Assembly: GCA_964454675.1 (NCBI GenBank)
Contig: CAYVUB010000004.1
Location: 1 to 64,000 of the forward strand
DNA from: CAYVUB01 sp964454675
Lineage (GTDB): Bacteria > Bacteroidota > Bacteroidia > Flavobacteriales > Flavobacteriaceae
DNA length: 64,000 nt
Reading direction: 5' to 3'
Part shown: in pieces, positions 35,703-44,926 of the stretch
How positions within the stretch are numbered: position 1 is the first letter of the stretch
Layout of the letters: every line of letters starts with the position of its first letter
Notes under the pieces: generated by a model
Told to the model about the DNA's origin: nothing
Databases searched by the model: none
The model's input: only the letters and a program-made list of their open reading frames with translations
Translations under genes and position numbers: made by a program

Positions 35703-35742
35703 TCAAGAAAAGTCTTCCATCTTCCAACTTCAGACTTCCTGC
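35703..35742. repeat. Word-like repeat tract
   Basis: Reiterated CTTCCATCTTCC / AACTTCAGACTTCC words directly beside the bacilliredoxin stop. Similar in style to the tracts at 2363-2415 and around 13002-13481. Confidence 0.5.
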
Positions 35743-35744
35743 TT

Positions 35745-36155
35745 TTAACAATACTCATTAAAAGCATCAATTAAATTTTCGGCAATCAATTCCGCCGGAC
35801 GACCTTCAATATGATGACGTTCTAACATGTGAACCAATTCGCCATTTTTAAACAACGCCATACTTGGTGAGCTTGGAGGAAATGGCACCATGTGCTCACG
35901 TGCTTGAGCCACGGCTTCTTTATCAACTCCTGCAAATACAGTGACAATATGGTCGGGACGTTTAGCATTTTGCAAGCTCATTCGTGCTCCCGGACGCGCA
36001 TTTGCCGCAGCACAACCACAAACCGAGTTGACCACTACAAGCGTTGTTCCTTCTTTTTCCAAAGCAGCATCAACAGCTTCGGGTGTGTGTAATTCTTCAA
36101 AACCTACTCTGGTTAAATCTTCACGCATTGGTTTTACTAATTCTGCCGGATACAT
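35745..36155 (-). CDS. Bacilliredoxin (BrxA/BrxB family)
   Basis: A 136-residue thioredoxin-fold protein of the YphP/YqiW (DUF1094) family, which removes bacillithiol from proteins. The active CxC motif lies in VVNSVCGCAAANARPG, and the C-terminal part MVPFPPSSPSMALFKNGELVHMLERHHIEGR is characteristic. Its presence implies that the cell uses bacillithiol or a related thiol. Confidence 0.92.
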   Translation of the reverse strand: MYPAELVKPMREDLTRVGFEELHTPEAVDAALEKEGTTLVVVNSVCGCAAANARPGARMSLQNAKRPDHIVTVFAGVDKEAVAQAREHMVPFPPSSPSMALFKNGELVHMLERHHIEGRPAELIAENLIDAFNEYC

Positions 36156-36277
36156 ATCTTTTAAGTTTTATGATTATAAATGTTTTCAGACGGTAAAGAT
36201 ACTAATTGTGTAACAAAGCACCATTCATATCTACTAACAAATTGTATATTTAACGATTATTAAAATCTATAGTAAAC

Positions 36278-37051
36278 ATGAGTTTTTCAAGATGGATAGG
36301 TGCCGGATTGGGTTGGGCTTTGGGTGGTCCTATAGGTGCTATCATTGGGCTGGCACTCGGCAGCCTTTTTGGCTCTGCAAACAGAAGTGGTCAAAGTCCG
36401 TTTTTTGATGAAGACGAACATCGTCAATCACGCCAACGAACATACACCACAAAAACGCAGCGTTCCCACACACAATCGGGCGATTTTGAAGTAAGCCTTT
36501 TGGTGCTGGCATCGGTAGTTATAAAAGCCGATGGTATTCAGGACCAACGCGAACTTGATTACGTGCGTCAGCAATTTGTAAGTATGTACGGAAAAGAACG
36601 TGCTAATCACGCCTTTAATTTATTTAAGAACATCAACAAACAGCAAATTCCTGTGCGTCAGGTTTGTATGCAAATTCAGCGTATGATGGATCATTCGTCA
36701 CGTTTGCAGCTGCTTCATTTTTTATTCGGAATAGCCAAAGCCGATGGCAATGTGAATGAAAGTGAAGTGTCGCAAATTCATACAATTGCATCCTATCTCA
36801 ATATCAGTTTACGCGATTTTGAAAGCATCAAAGCCATGTTTTACAGCAGCAGCGACAATGCTTATAAAATTCTGGAAATAAACAAAGGCGCAGCACCCGA
36901 TGAAATTAAAGCAGCTTACCGTAAAATGGCAAAAAAATACCATCCCGACAGAGTGGCGCATTTGGGTGAAGAACATCAAAAAGGTGCCGAAGAAAAGTTC
37001 AAGCAAGTACAGGAAGCTTATGAAAAACTACAAAAGGAACTTAAATTTTAG
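36278..37051 (+). CDS. TerB/DnaJ-domain co-chaperone (DjlA-like)
   Basis: A 257-residue protein with three parts. A glycine-rich hydrophobic N-terminus (about 5-32) could insert in the membrane. A TerB-like helical domain follows (about 70-180, [16 protein letters not shown] and [14 protein letters not shown]). The C-terminal J domain (about 193-257) contains the HPD tripeptide in KKYHPDRV. The layout is that of DjlA, which stimulates DnaK ATPase at the membrane. It is transcribed ahead of the metal regulator. Confidence 0.88.
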   Translation: MSFSRWIGAGLGWALGGPIGAIIGLALGSLFGSANRSGQSPFFDEDEHRQSRQRTYTTKTQRSHTQSGDFEVSLLVLASVVIKADGIQDQRELDYVRQQFVSMYGKERANHAFNLFKNINKQQIPVRQVCMQIQRMMDHSSRLQLLHFLFGIAKADGNVNESEVSQIHTIASYLNISLRDFESIKAMFYSSSDNAYKILEINKGAAPDEIKAAYRKMAKKYHPDRVAHLGEEHQKGAEEKFKQVQEAYEKLQKELKF

Positions 37052-37090
37052 CCCTATCTAAAAATATATTTACCCGTACAAAATTTTAAG

Positions 37091-37098
37091 TATCTTTG
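37091..37098 (+). promoter_or_regulatory. TATCTTTG -7 box before the DtxR-type gene
   Basis: Matches the flavobacterial TAnnTTTG -7 element. No clear TTG lies 17-23 bp upstream. Its position argues for the ATG at 37117 as the start of the regulator. Confidence 0.45.
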
Positions 37099-37116
37099 AC
37101 TTTTAAACAAAAGTCT

Positions 37117-37779
37117 ATGGTTACTTTTTCTGAAGAAAACTACTTAAAAGCTATTTATCATTTAGGAAAGCAAGGCGTGAATGCCGTAAGCACCAATGCC
37201 ATTGCCGAAAAAATGGATACCAAAGCCTCTTCGGTAACGGATATGATTAAAAAACTTGCCGAAAAAAATTTGGTAGATTATATCAAATACCAGGGTGTCA
37301 GCTTAACCAAAGAAGGCCGATTGACTGCGGCTTCAGTGATTAGAAAGCACCGACTTTGGGAAGTGTTTTTGGTTGAAAAGCTCCATTTTTCCTGGGATGA
37401 AGTTCATGATGTTGCCGAGCAGCTGGAACACATTCAATCGGTAAAACTCATTAACGAGCTGGATGCTTTTTTAGACTACCCGACACACGACCCGCATGGC
37501 GACCCGATTCCCGATAAAAACGGAAATATCAGCAAGATGGAAAAGCTTATTTTGTCCCAAATCAAAGCAGGTGATGCATGTATTTGTGTGGGTGTGAATG
37601 ATTTTTCGGCAGACTTTTTAAAATACTTAGGTAAAAACAATATAGCCCTTGGAACAGTAATACAGGTTCTTTCCAAAGAGCCTTTTGACGAATCTATGGC
37701 TATTAAAGTTAATGATATATCTCTTAACATTTCAAAAGTGGTGTCAAATAATATTTATGTTAAAACCGCAACCTTATAA
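37117..37779 (+). CDS. DtxR/MntR-family metal-dependent transcriptional regulator
   Basis: A 220-residue regulator with a winged helix-turn-helix (about 5-62, TKASSVTDMIKKLAEKNLVDY), a helical dimerisation/metal domain with HDVAEQLEHIQS near 92, and a FeoA/SH3-like C-terminal domain. Members repress or activate metal transport in response to Mn or Fe. I use ATG 37117 (MVTFSEENYLKAIYHL). An in-frame start at 37096 would lie inside the TATCTTTG promoter box (37091-37098). Its stop overlaps the ZIP transporter start by one base. Confidence 0.9.
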   Translation: MVTFSEENYLKAIYHLGKQGVNAVSTNAIAEKMDTKASSVTDMIKKLAEKNLVDYIKYQGVSLTKEGRLTAASVIRKHRLWEVFLVEKLHFSWDEVHDVAEQLEHIQSVKLINELDAFLDYPTHDPHGDPIPDKNGNISKMEKLILSQIKAGDACICVGVNDFSADFLKYLGKNNIALGTVIQVLSKEPFDESMAIKVNDISLNISKVVSNNIYVKTATL

Positions 37780-38600
37780 TGGAAAGTATCATCAATTACT
37801 TTGAGTCTATTGACCCGATTTTAGGTGCTTTATACGCATCGTTGTTTACATGGATTATAACGGCTTTGGGTGCTTCTTTGGTATTTTTGTTTAAAGGTAT
37901 GAACCGCGCATTATTAGATGGGATGCTTGGTTTTACCGGAGGCGTTATGGTAGCGGCAAGTTTTTGGAGTTTGCTGGCACCCGGTATTGAAATGAGCCCC
38001 GGCGAAGGTTTTGTTAAGGTTATTCCTGCGGCGGTTGGTTTTGCTATGGGAGCGTTGTTTATCTTCGGATTGGATAAAATATTACCGCATTTACACATCA
38101 ACTTTAAAGAAACCGAAAAGGAAGGAGTTAAAAGTCCGTGGCACAGAACAACCTTGCTTGTTTTGGCGATAGCACTTCATAACATTCCGGAAGGTTTGGC
38201 GGTTGGAGTGTTGTTTGGAGGTGTTGCTGCCGGAATTCCCGAAGCGACTATTGGCGGAGCAGTTGCGTTGGCAATTGGTATTGGTATTCAAAATTTCCCC
38301 GAAGGCCTGGCAGTTTCCATGCCGTTACGCCGCCAGGGCGTGAGCAAGTTTAAAAGTTTTTGGTACGGGCAAATGTCTGCAATTGTTGAACCTGTTGCTG
38401 CTGTTGTAGGTGCTGTTGCCGTGACTTTTTTCATTCCTGTTTTGCCTTATGCTTTAGCGTTTGCTGCCGGAGCCATGATATTTGTAGTGGTTGAAGAAGT
38501 GATTCCCGAAACGCAGCGCGATAAATATACCGATATTGCAACCCTTGGATTTATTGGCGGATTTATTGTTATGATGACTCTGGATGTGGCTTTAGGTTGA
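37779..38600 (+). CDS. ZIP-family metal transporter
   Basis: A 273-residue transporter with about eight membrane helices. The ZIP metal-binding helices are visible: ALHNIPEGLAVG (near 129) and GIQNFPEGLAVSMP (near 169), plus VVEEVIPET near 240. It most resembles ZupT-type importers of Zn, Fe or Mn. The ATG overlaps the regulator's stop by one base, so the two are translationally coupled. The regulator probably controls this transporter. Confidence 0.92.
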   Translation: MESIINYFESIDPILGALYASLFTWIITALGASLVFLFKGMNRALLDGMLGFTGGVMVAASFWSLLAPGIEMSPGEGFVKVIPAAVGFAMGALFIFGLDKILPHLHINFKETEKEGVKSPWHRTTLLVLAIALHNIPEGLAVGVLFGGVAAGIPEATIGGAVALAIGIGIQNFPEGLAVSMPLRRQGVSKFKSFWYGQMSAIVEPVAAVVGAVAVTFFIPVLPYALAFAAGAMIFVVVEEVIPETQRDKYTDIATLGFIGGFIVMMTLDVALG

Positions 38601-38709
38601 GTTATAAAGCCGAATGTTATACTGAGTACAGTTAGTGATGAGTTTGGAGTTCAATTTCAAGTTGGCACAATTCAACATTTAAAATAAGGCATCAATCGCT
38701 AATCAAAAA

Positions 38710-38717
38710 TACTTTTG
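38710..38717 (+). promoter_or_regulatory. TACTTTTG -7 box before polA
   Basis: Matches TAnnTTTG, 31 bp upstream of the polA ATG. No TTG at standard distance, so the assignment is tentative. Confidence 0.4.
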
Positions 38718-38748
38718 TAGTTTTATAGTCTTCAATAAAAAAACAACC

Positions 38749-41592
38749 ATGTCACAACAAAAACGTCTTTTTCTGGTGGATGCTTACGCACTTATTTTTC
38801 GCGGTTATTATGCATTTATCAAAAACCCCAGGATCAATTCAAAAGGTATTGATACCTCTGCTGTTTTAGGATTTATGAATTCCCTTTTGGATGTTATAAA
38901 ACGTGAACGCCCCGATCATCTTGCCGTTTGTTTTGATAAAGGCGGAAGCGTGGAACGCACCGAAATGTTTGAGGCGTATAAAGCCAACCGCGACGCCACA
39001 CCCGAAGCCATTAAAGTAGCTGTGCCTTATATTGAAGACATTTTGAACGCCATGCACATTCCTATTATGGTCAAAGAAGGTTATGAAGCCGATGATGTCA
39101 TAGGAACTCTGGCAAAACAGGCGGAACGGGAAGGCTATAAAATATATATGGTAACTGCCGATAAAGATTTTGCACAATTAGTAAGCAATAATATTTTTAT
39201 GTACCGTCCGGTATTTGGTGGCGGTTATGAAACCTGGGGCGTTAATGAGATTAAGGCAAAATTTGAAGTGAACGACCCATTACAGGTCATTGATTTTCTC
39301 GGGATGATGGGCGACTCGTCCGATAATATCCCCGGACTTCCCGGAATTGGTGAAAAAACCGCAAAAAAACTCATTCAGGAATATGGCAGCATGGAAAACC
39401 TTTTGGCAAATACCCACGAGCTAAAAGGCAAAATGAGAGAAAATATCGAAAATAATAAAGAATTAGGCTTGATTTCAAAAAAACTCGCAACCATTATACT
39501 GGATGTACCGGTTATGTTCAACGCCAAAGATTTTGAACTCGACCCGCCAAATATGGAAGCCGTCACAACCATTTTTGAAGATCTTGAATTCCGGCAGCTT
39601 TTGGCAAATTTTACCAAAGCGTTTTCTGATAACCCTTCGCAGGTTGTAGCTACAGAAACCTCACCGGTTGAAAAGAAAGACATCAAAACGTCACAAGCTA
39701 CAGCAACCAAAGCCGGCGCAGGACAATTCTCATTATTCGACACAGACAGTGACGCTCAAGCCGTTAGTTACTCGTCGCGGGCTAATGCGCAAACGGTTTC
39801 ACATTTATACCAAAGCGTGACAACCGGTATGGCGGTTAAGCTGTTTATTCAAAATCTGATGAAGCAAACCAGCGTATGTTTTGATACCGAAACCACAAGC
39901 ATTAACCCTATTGTTGCCGAGCTGGTTGGCATTGCATTTTCGTGGGAAACCGGCAAAGGGTTTTACCTTCCGTTTCCTGAAGACAGAGATGAAGCCCAAC
40001 AGCTTATTGAGCAGCTGCGTCCGTTTTTTGAAGCACAACACATTCAGAAAATAGGACAGAATTTAAAATACGACATCAAAGTACTTCGTAAATACGGGAT
40101 AAAGGTAAAAGGCAAACTGTTTGATACCATGCTGGCACATTACCTTATTAATCCCGATATGCGCCACAGTATGGATGTTCTGGCGGAGACCTATTTGAAT
40201 TATACACCTGTTTCTATCGAATCGCTGATAGGCAAAAAAGGCAAAAACCAATTGTCGATGCGTAATGTTCCTGTCGAACAACAAACCGAATATGCTGTTG
40301 AAGATGCCGATATTACCCTGCAGCTTAAAGAACATTTTGAAAAAGAATTAGGTGAAGCCAATACCCGAACCTTGTTTGATGCTATTGAAATTCCACTCTT
40401 GCGGGTTTTGGCAGATATGGAATTGGAAGGCATTAACTTAGATACCGACTTTTTAAAATCACTTTCGGTGCAATTGGATCAAGACATCAAGCAGTTGGAA
40501 GCTCAAATTTATACCGAAGCCGGCGAAACTTTTAACATTGCCTCACCAAAACAATTGGGCGACATTCTGTTTGACAAATTAAAACTGATTGACAAACCCA
40601 AAAAAACCAAAACAGGACAATATGCAACTTCTGAAGATATTTTATCATATTTAGCCAAAGACCACGCCATTATTCAACATATATTGGAATACCGCACGCT
40701 TTCAAAACTCAAAAGCACGTATGTAGATGCTTTGCCAACACAAGTGGAACCAACCACAGGCAGAGTACATACCGATTATATGCAAACGGTTGCAGCAACA
40801 GGCAGATTGGCAAGCAATAATCCCAACCTGCAAAACATCCCGATACGTACCGAGCGCGGACGGCAAGTGCGTAAAGCGTTTATTCCGAGAAATAATGACT
40901 ACACTTTATTGTCTGCCGATTATTCTCAGATAGAATTGCGTATCATAGCCTCATTGAGCAATGAAGACACCATGATAAACGCGTTTAAAAACGGCGAAGA
41001 CATTCACGCGTCAACCGCCTCAAAAGTGTTTAACGTCCCTATTACCGAAGTAACCCGTGAACAGCGCAGCAATGCCAAAACGGTCAACTTCGGAATTATT
41101 TACGGCGTATCAGCATTTGGGTTAAGCAATCAAACCAGTTTATCACGCACCGAAGCCAAAGAACTCATAGATACCTATTATGCAACCTATCCAAAACTGC
41201 GAAGCTACATAAACAACCAAATTGACTTTGCCCGTGAAAACGGGTATGTGCAAACCGTTTTGGGTCGCCGCCGTTACCTGAACGACATCAATTCGCAAAA
41301 TGCCGTAGTGCGCGGCGCGGCAGAGCGCAATGCCATAAATGCGCCTATACAGGGAAGTGCTGCCGATATTATTAAAATTGCGATGATCAACATTCACGAA
41401 AAACTGGAAGCCGGTAATTATAAAACCAAGATGTTATTGCAGGTGCATGACGAGTTGGTATTTGATGTCTTTAAACCTGAGCTGGAAGCCGTAAAAACCC
41501 TTATAAAAGCCGAAATGGAAGATGCTTACACACTTGCTGTGCCGTTGGTGGTTGATATTGATACAGGCGATAACTGGCTGGATGCGCATTAA
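38749..41592 (+). CDS. polA: DNA polymerase I
   Basis: A 947-residue family A polymerase used in repair and Okazaki-fragment processing. The 5'-3' exonuclease domain spans about 1-290 (FLVDAYALIFRGYYAF, DKDFAQLV, GDSSDNIPGLPGIGEKTA). The 3'-5' exonuclease (about 350-540) keeps the FDTETT motif, so proofreading looks intact. The polymerase domain has motif A LSADYSQIELR, motif B RSNAKTVNFGIIYG and motif C QVHDELVFD. Length is normal for Bacteroidota. Confidence 0.97.
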   Translation: MSQQKRLFLVDAYALIFRGYYAFIKNPRINSKGIDTSAVLGFMNSLLDVIKRERPDHLAVCFDKGGSVERTEMFEAYKANRDATPEAIKVAVPYIEDILNAMHIPIMVKEGYEADDVIGTLAKQAEREGYKIYMVTADKDFAQLVSNNIFMYRPVFGGGYETWGVNEIKAKFEVNDPLQVIDFLGMMGDSSDNIPGLPGIGEKTAKKLIQEYGSMENLLANTHELKGKMRENIENNKELGLISKKLATIILDVPVMFNAKDFELDPPNMEAVTTIFEDLEFRQLLANFTKAFSDNPSQVVATETSPVEKKDIKTSQATATKAGAGQFSLFDTDSDAQAVSYSSRANAQTVSHLYQSVTTGMAVKLFIQNLMKQTSVCFDTETTSINPIVAELVGIAFSWETGKGFYLPFPEDRDEAQQLIEQLRPFFEAQHIQKIGQNLKYDIKVLRKYGIKVKGKLFDTMLAHYLINPDMRHSMDVLAETYLNYTPVSIESLIGKKGKNQLSMRNVPVEQQTEYAVEDADITLQLKEHFEKELGEANTRTLFDAIEIPLLRVLADMELEGINLDTDFLKSLSVQLDQDIKQLEAQIYTEAGETFNIASPKQLGDILFDKLKLIDKPKKTKTGQYATSEDILSYLAKDHAIIQHILEYRTLSKLKSTYVDALPTQVEPTTGRVHTDYMQTVAATGRLASNNPNLQNIPIRTERGRQVRKAFIPRNNDYTLLSADYSQIELRIIASLSNEDTMINAFKNGEDIHASTASKVFNVPITEVTREQRSNAKTVNFGIIYGVSAFGLSNQTSLSRTEAKELIDTYYATYPKLRSYINNQIDFARENGYVQTVLGRRRYLNDINSQNAVVRGAAERNAINAPIQGSAADIIKIAMINIHEKLEAGNYKTKMLLQVHDELVFDVFKPELEAVKTLIKAEMEDAYTLAVPLVVDIDTGDNWLDAH

Positions 41593-41612
41593 TTTGCCCC
41601 CTAACCCCCACT

Positions 41613-41631
41613 CGCCTGCCGGACAGGCAGG
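41613..41631. repeat. CGCCTGCCGGACAGGCAGG palindromic repeat
   Basis: An imperfect copy of the 938-959 family, 20 bp past the polA stop in the gap before the methyltransferase gene. Confidence 0.7.
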
Positions 41632-41742
41632 AAAGGGAAAGTAAATTAAGATATGCATTTCATAAAATTTTTATCTATTCCTTTGTTTATAAGGCGTGAA
41701 AGAGATTTTACCAACTATTTTTCAGTATTATAATAAGTAACC

Positions 41743-42360
41743 ATGAATTGTCCACTTTGTAATCATACGGGAAGCTATTTTTATAAAACCGAATTTTATA
41801 AATGCCCGCAATGTTTCGGGATTTACAGAAATAACATCAATTACATTTCCGAAGCCGAAGAAAAAGCACATTACGAATGTCATAATAACGATGTGAATGA
41901 TGTAAACTATCAAAAATTTGTATATCCAATAATAGATTATGTGGTTAACAATTTCAGTAATCATCAAAAAGGATTGGATTTTGGCTGCGGTACGGGTTCG
42001 GTTGTTATCAAGCTTCTCAGAGATAAACACTATACCATTACAGGTTACGATCCGTTTTTTATGCCCGATGTTACAGTGCTTAACGGTTGCTATGATTATA
42101 TTGTAAGCAGCGAGGTTATCGAGCATTTTCATCGTCCGTACAAAGAATTTGAAAATCTAAAAAGCATGTTACTTCCAAAAGGCTCGTTGGTTTGTATGAC
42201 ACATCTTTATCATTCCAATATCAATTTTGAAAACTGGTATTACAAAAATGACCCAACACATGTGTTTATCTATCAGGCGAAAACTGTTGAATGGATAGCA
42301 AAAACATTTCGGTTTAAACGCTGTGAAATACATGAACGATTAATCGTTTTTAAATCTTGA
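41743..42360 (+). CDS. Class I SAM-dependent methyltransferase with N-terminal Cys cluster
   Basis: A 205-residue protein. Residues 1-30 hold two CxxC pairs (CPLC, CPQC), a likely zinc ribbon. The Rossmann-like methyltransferase core follows: GLDFGCGTGSVVIKLL near 78 (SAM loop), then YDYIVSSEVIEHFHRP near 118. Substrate unknown; such Cys-headed enzymes often act on lipids, sugars or RNA. It stands alone between polA and the WYL regulator. Confidence 0.85.
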   Translation: MNCPLCNHTGSYFYKTEFYKCPQCFGIYRNNINYISEAEEKAHYECHNNDVNDVNYQKFVYPIIDYVVNNFSNHQKGLDFGCGTGSVVIKLLRDKHYTITGYDPFFMPDVTVLNGCYDYIVSSEVIEHFHRPYKEFENLKSMLLPKGSLVCMTHLYHSNINFENWYYKNDPTHVFIYQAKTVEWIAKTFRFKRCEIHERLIVFKS

Positions 42361-42383
42361 GGACTACTTTAAACGAAGTGTTT

Positions 42384-43346
42384 TTAACTTAAAAGTTTTA
42401 ATTCTGCTTTTTTCAATATGTCTTTAACCCGGGTTTTCAAACTTTCAGGTTCAATGATTTTGGCATAATCACCAAACATCAAATACCATCTTGGAAATCC
42501 TTCGTCAACACTGGACGTCATAAAGGTCATTTCAACATCATTCCCGATAATTTTTTCCGAAACAAAACCATAATGATTTCTGTTGCCTTTGATATAACGT
42601 GCTACACTTTTATCAACCAGAATGCGCACTTTCGTTTTTTGAAATATGTCCTTTTTATCCCGATGCTCGTCAATTGTTCCATGCCCCATAGTAAAAGCAT
42701 GCTGTGTGCGTTGAATCAATAACATTCTGTCGGTTCTAAATTGCCTGTAATCTTTTCTAATATGACAATAGCCCAGCACATACCAAAATCCGTTTTCATG
42801 AAACATACCTACGGGTTCTATATGTCTTTCAGAAGGCGATTCACTTTCCAATGACTGGTATTTTAAAAACACTTGCTTTTTTTCTGCGATGCTTTCAAAA
42901 AGAATTTCCAAAGCATTTGGTAAGCTTTTGTTGAACAATTCTTGTGATGGGTCCACCAATATTTGGGATTCCAGTGCCGAAATCCAATCTTTTTCGCGAC
43001 CTCTTAATACCGATTTTATTTTGTACATGGCAGATTCATGATAACTTCCGAGGGTTTTGTCCACAAACTTTTGCATTAATTTTTCGGCCGCCACAAAACT
43101 TCCGGCTTCTTCACGAGTAAACATCACGGGAGGTAACCTGTAGCCTTCCATGATAGAATATCCTATGCCGGCTTCACTAATAATAGGAACGCCGGAAGCT
43201 TCCAAAGTCCTGACATCTCTATAAATGGTGCGCAAACTTACTTCAAATCTATCTGCCAGTTCCTGTGCTTTTACAATACGTTTTGATTGTAACTGCACCA
43301 ATATAGCGACAATCCGGTCAAACCGTTTTACTGAATCTAAACCCAT
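42384..43346 (-). CDS. WYL-domain transcriptional regulator (YafY family)
   Basis: A 320-residue regulator: N-terminal HTH_11-type winged helix (RFDRIVAILVQLQSKRIVKAQ, FEVSLRTIYRDVRTLEASGVP), then a WYL domain (about 165-250) including RHIEPVGMFHENGFWYVLGYC, and a C-terminal extension. I use the ATG at 43346 (MGLDSVKRFDR). A longer frame to 43421 would start within the promoter region. It is transcribed away from a DinB-family gene, with matching operator-like sites between them. Confidence 0.9.
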   Translation of the reverse strand: MGLDSVKRFDRIVAILVQLQSKRIVKAQELADRFEVSLRTIYRDVRTLEASGVPIISEAGIGYSIMEGYRLPPVMFTREEAGSFVAAEKLMQKFVDKTLGSYHESAMYKIKSVLRGREKDWISALESQILVDPSQELFNKSLPNALEILFESIAEKKQVFLKYQSLESESPSERHIEPVGMFHENGFWYVLGYCHIRKDYRQFRTDRMLLIQRTQHAFTMGHGTIDEHRDKKDIFQKTKVRILVDKSVARYIKGNRNHYGFVSEKIIGNDVEMTFMTSSVDEGFPRWYLMFGDYAKIIEPESLKTRVKDILKKAELKLLS

Positions 43347-43466
43347 AATTGCATAACATATATTCCAAAGATAAAACTTCAAATGAAAGGATAAACCAAA
43401 ATAAGACTTCAATTTGTTCATAATACCTTCTTATTTGTATCATATTGCAAACTAACATGGTAAAGA

Positions 43467-43482
43467 TGACAACCCTTTGTCA
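43467..43482 (-). promoter_or_regulatory. Operator-like site 1, TGACAACCCTTTGTCA
   Basis: An inverted repeat TGACAA...TTGTCA. The reverse complement of site 2 (TGACAACCTTTTGTCA) differs from it at one position. It overlaps the presumed -33 region of the WYL regulator gene. Confidence 0.72.
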
Positions 43483-43580
43483 ACAGTCGATGGATTATTT
43501 CAATAAAAAGATTTATTTTAAAAAATATTGAATTACAGCACTAAAGAATCAAGATTAAAATAAAAAATTATTTTTCCTGC

Positions 43581-43596
43581 TGACAAAAGGTTGTCA
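43581..43596 (+). promoter_or_regulatory. Operator-like site 2, TGACAAAAGGTTGTCA
   Basis: The mirror copy of site 1, 98 bp away, overlapping the presumed -33 region of the DinB-family gene. Confidence 0.72.
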
Positions 43597-43650
43597 CAAG
43601 CCCGGTTTAATTTTGATTCATAATCATAAATCATTTAAAAATCAATAATT

Positions 43651-44142
43651 ATGGAAACCGCACAAAACAAAAAAGCAAACGAAGTTATTACACCAACACA
43701 ATTACTTGAGCATTGGCAAGGACACAGAGGTTTAACCCGGCGCACTATCGAAGCATTTCCCGAAGAAGCATTTTTTAAACATACTATTGGCGGCATGCGT
43801 CCATTTTCAGAAATGGTCATGGAACTTTTAGGAATTGCCGGACCGGGAATTAAAGAAATAGCCACAGGCAAGATGGCACCACTCAATGAGCATTTTGAAC
43901 ACGGCAATCAAAAAGCAAACATATTACAGCTTTGGGATAAAGCCACGGATGAAATAAATACGTATTGGGCTCAAATTACTCCCGAGCAATTTCAAAAAGA
44001 CATTAAAATATTCGGGCAATATGATGGTACGGTCATTTCTTCTATTTGCTATTTTATAGATAATGAAATACATCATCGCGGGCAAGGCTATGTGTATTTG
44101 CGTTCTTTAGGTATTGAGCCACCGGCATTTTACGAACGTTAA
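43651..44142 (+). CDS. DinB-family protein
   Basis: A 163-residue four-helix protein of the DinB/YfiT type. Conserved histidine positions are visible (ELLEHWQGHRGLTRR, and the C-terminal EIHHRGQGYVYLRSLGIEPP, which matches the metal-binding end of the family). Members include metal-dependent thiol transferases, but this one's reaction is unknown. It is divergent from the WYL regulator and shares its operator. Confidence 0.88.
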   Translation: METAQNKKANEVITPTQLLEHWQGHRGLTRRTIEAFPEEAFFKHTIGGMRPFSEMVMELLGIAGPGIKEIATGKMAPLNEHFEHGNQKANILQLWDKATDEINTYWAQITPEQFQKDIKIFGQYDGTVISSICYFIDNEIHHRGQGYVYLRSLGIEPPAFYER

Positions 44143-44198
44143 TATTTAAAAACAGTGTAATGTTTTTAAACAAATTGACGGCATAATACAATTGGAAT

Positions 44199-44240
44199 TT
44201 TTGACCTTTAGGATTATGATACCATCCTTAAAGGTCAAAA
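44199..44240. terminator. Long hairpin downstream of the DinB-family gene
   Basis: TTTTGACCTTTAGGAT (44199-44214) pairs with ATCCTTAAAGGTCAAAA (44224-44240) around a 9-nt loop, about 16 bp of stem with one bulge. No T-run follows on the plus strand, so it may slow or process the transcript rather than be a standard terminator. Confidence 0.6.
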
Positions 44241-44393
44241 CCCAAGTGCTTAGAGTAACTTCCATATCTGAAACACTAAATAATCATAGATTTTATTGTG
44301 AAGAATTGCATTGACAATTTAACATTTTACCTTGCTTTAAATTAGCTAAAATAACAGCCATAAATGTTATCAATAAAATTTACGCTGTACTAT

Positions 44394-44423
44394 TTGGTAA
44401 TCACAGAGATTATCGTAAATTTG
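44394..44423 (+). promoter_or_regulatory. Promoter of rplM-rpsI
   Basis: TTG (44394-44396), a 19-bp spacer and TAAATTTG (44416-44423) match the flavobacterial consensus exactly. Confidence 0.8.
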
Positions 44424-44470
44424 CAAACTCTTTTTTAGAGAGGAATGTTTAATCAGTAAAATTAATAAGT

Positions 44471-44926
44471 GTGGACACATTAAGCTACAAAACGATTTCA
44501 GCAAACAAAGCTACTGTAAATAAAGAGTGGGTTTTGGTAAATGCTGAGGGTCAAAGCCTGGGGCGTTTAGCTTCTAAAGTTGCAAAACTATTAAGAGGTA
44601 AACACAAGCCAAACTTCACACCACATGTTGATTGCGGCGATAACGTGATTGTTATCAACTCAGAAAAAATCAACTTAACAGGTAACAAGTGGAATGACAA
44701 AACGTACATTCGTCACACAGGTTATCCGGGTGGACAAAGAAGTTTATCTGCTACCGAAATGTTTGCAAAAGACCCTGCAAGGATAGTAGAAAAATCAGTA
44801 AAAGGAATGTTGCCTAAAAACAAATTGGGCGCAGATTTATTCCGTAACCTAAACGTTGTTGTAGGTTCTGAGCACAAACACGAAGCTCAAAAACCTAAAA
44901 CAATTAACTTAAACGAATTCAACTAA
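44471..44926 (+). CDS. rplM: 50S ribosomal protein L13
   Basis: A 151-residue L13. Conserved parts include [37 protein letters not shown] and [10 protein letters not shown], and the C-terminal region MLPKNKLG. The start is a GTG at 44471; the next Met is far inside the domain, so GTG is required. The stop overlaps the rpsI ATG by one base, so both are coupled. Confidence 0.97.
   Translation: MDTLSYKTISANKATVNKEWVLVNAEGQSLGRLASKVAKLLRGKHKPNFTPHVDCGDNVIVINSEKINLTGNKWNDKTYIRHTGYPGGQRSLSATEMFAKDPARIVEKSVKGMLPKNKLGADLFRNLNVVVGSEHKHEAQKPKTINLNEFN

Larger units (their letters stand above)
43347..43650. promoter_or_regulatory. Divergent control region between the WYL regulator and DinB gene
   Basis: About 300 bp with two near-identical 16-bp sites in opposite orientation (43467-43482 and 43581-43596). 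Each is placed the same distance (14 bp from its TTG) before a -7-like box: TTAGTTTG on the minus strand at 43448-43455 and TAATTTTG on the plus strand at 43608-43615. This symmetry suggests one regulator controls both genes. Confidence 0.65.
44143..44470. other. Intergenic region before rplM
   Basis: About 330 bp with a strong palindrome (44199-44240) after the DinB-family gene and the rplM promoter (44394-44423). The stretch between them is AT-rich and featureless. Confidence 0.6.
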
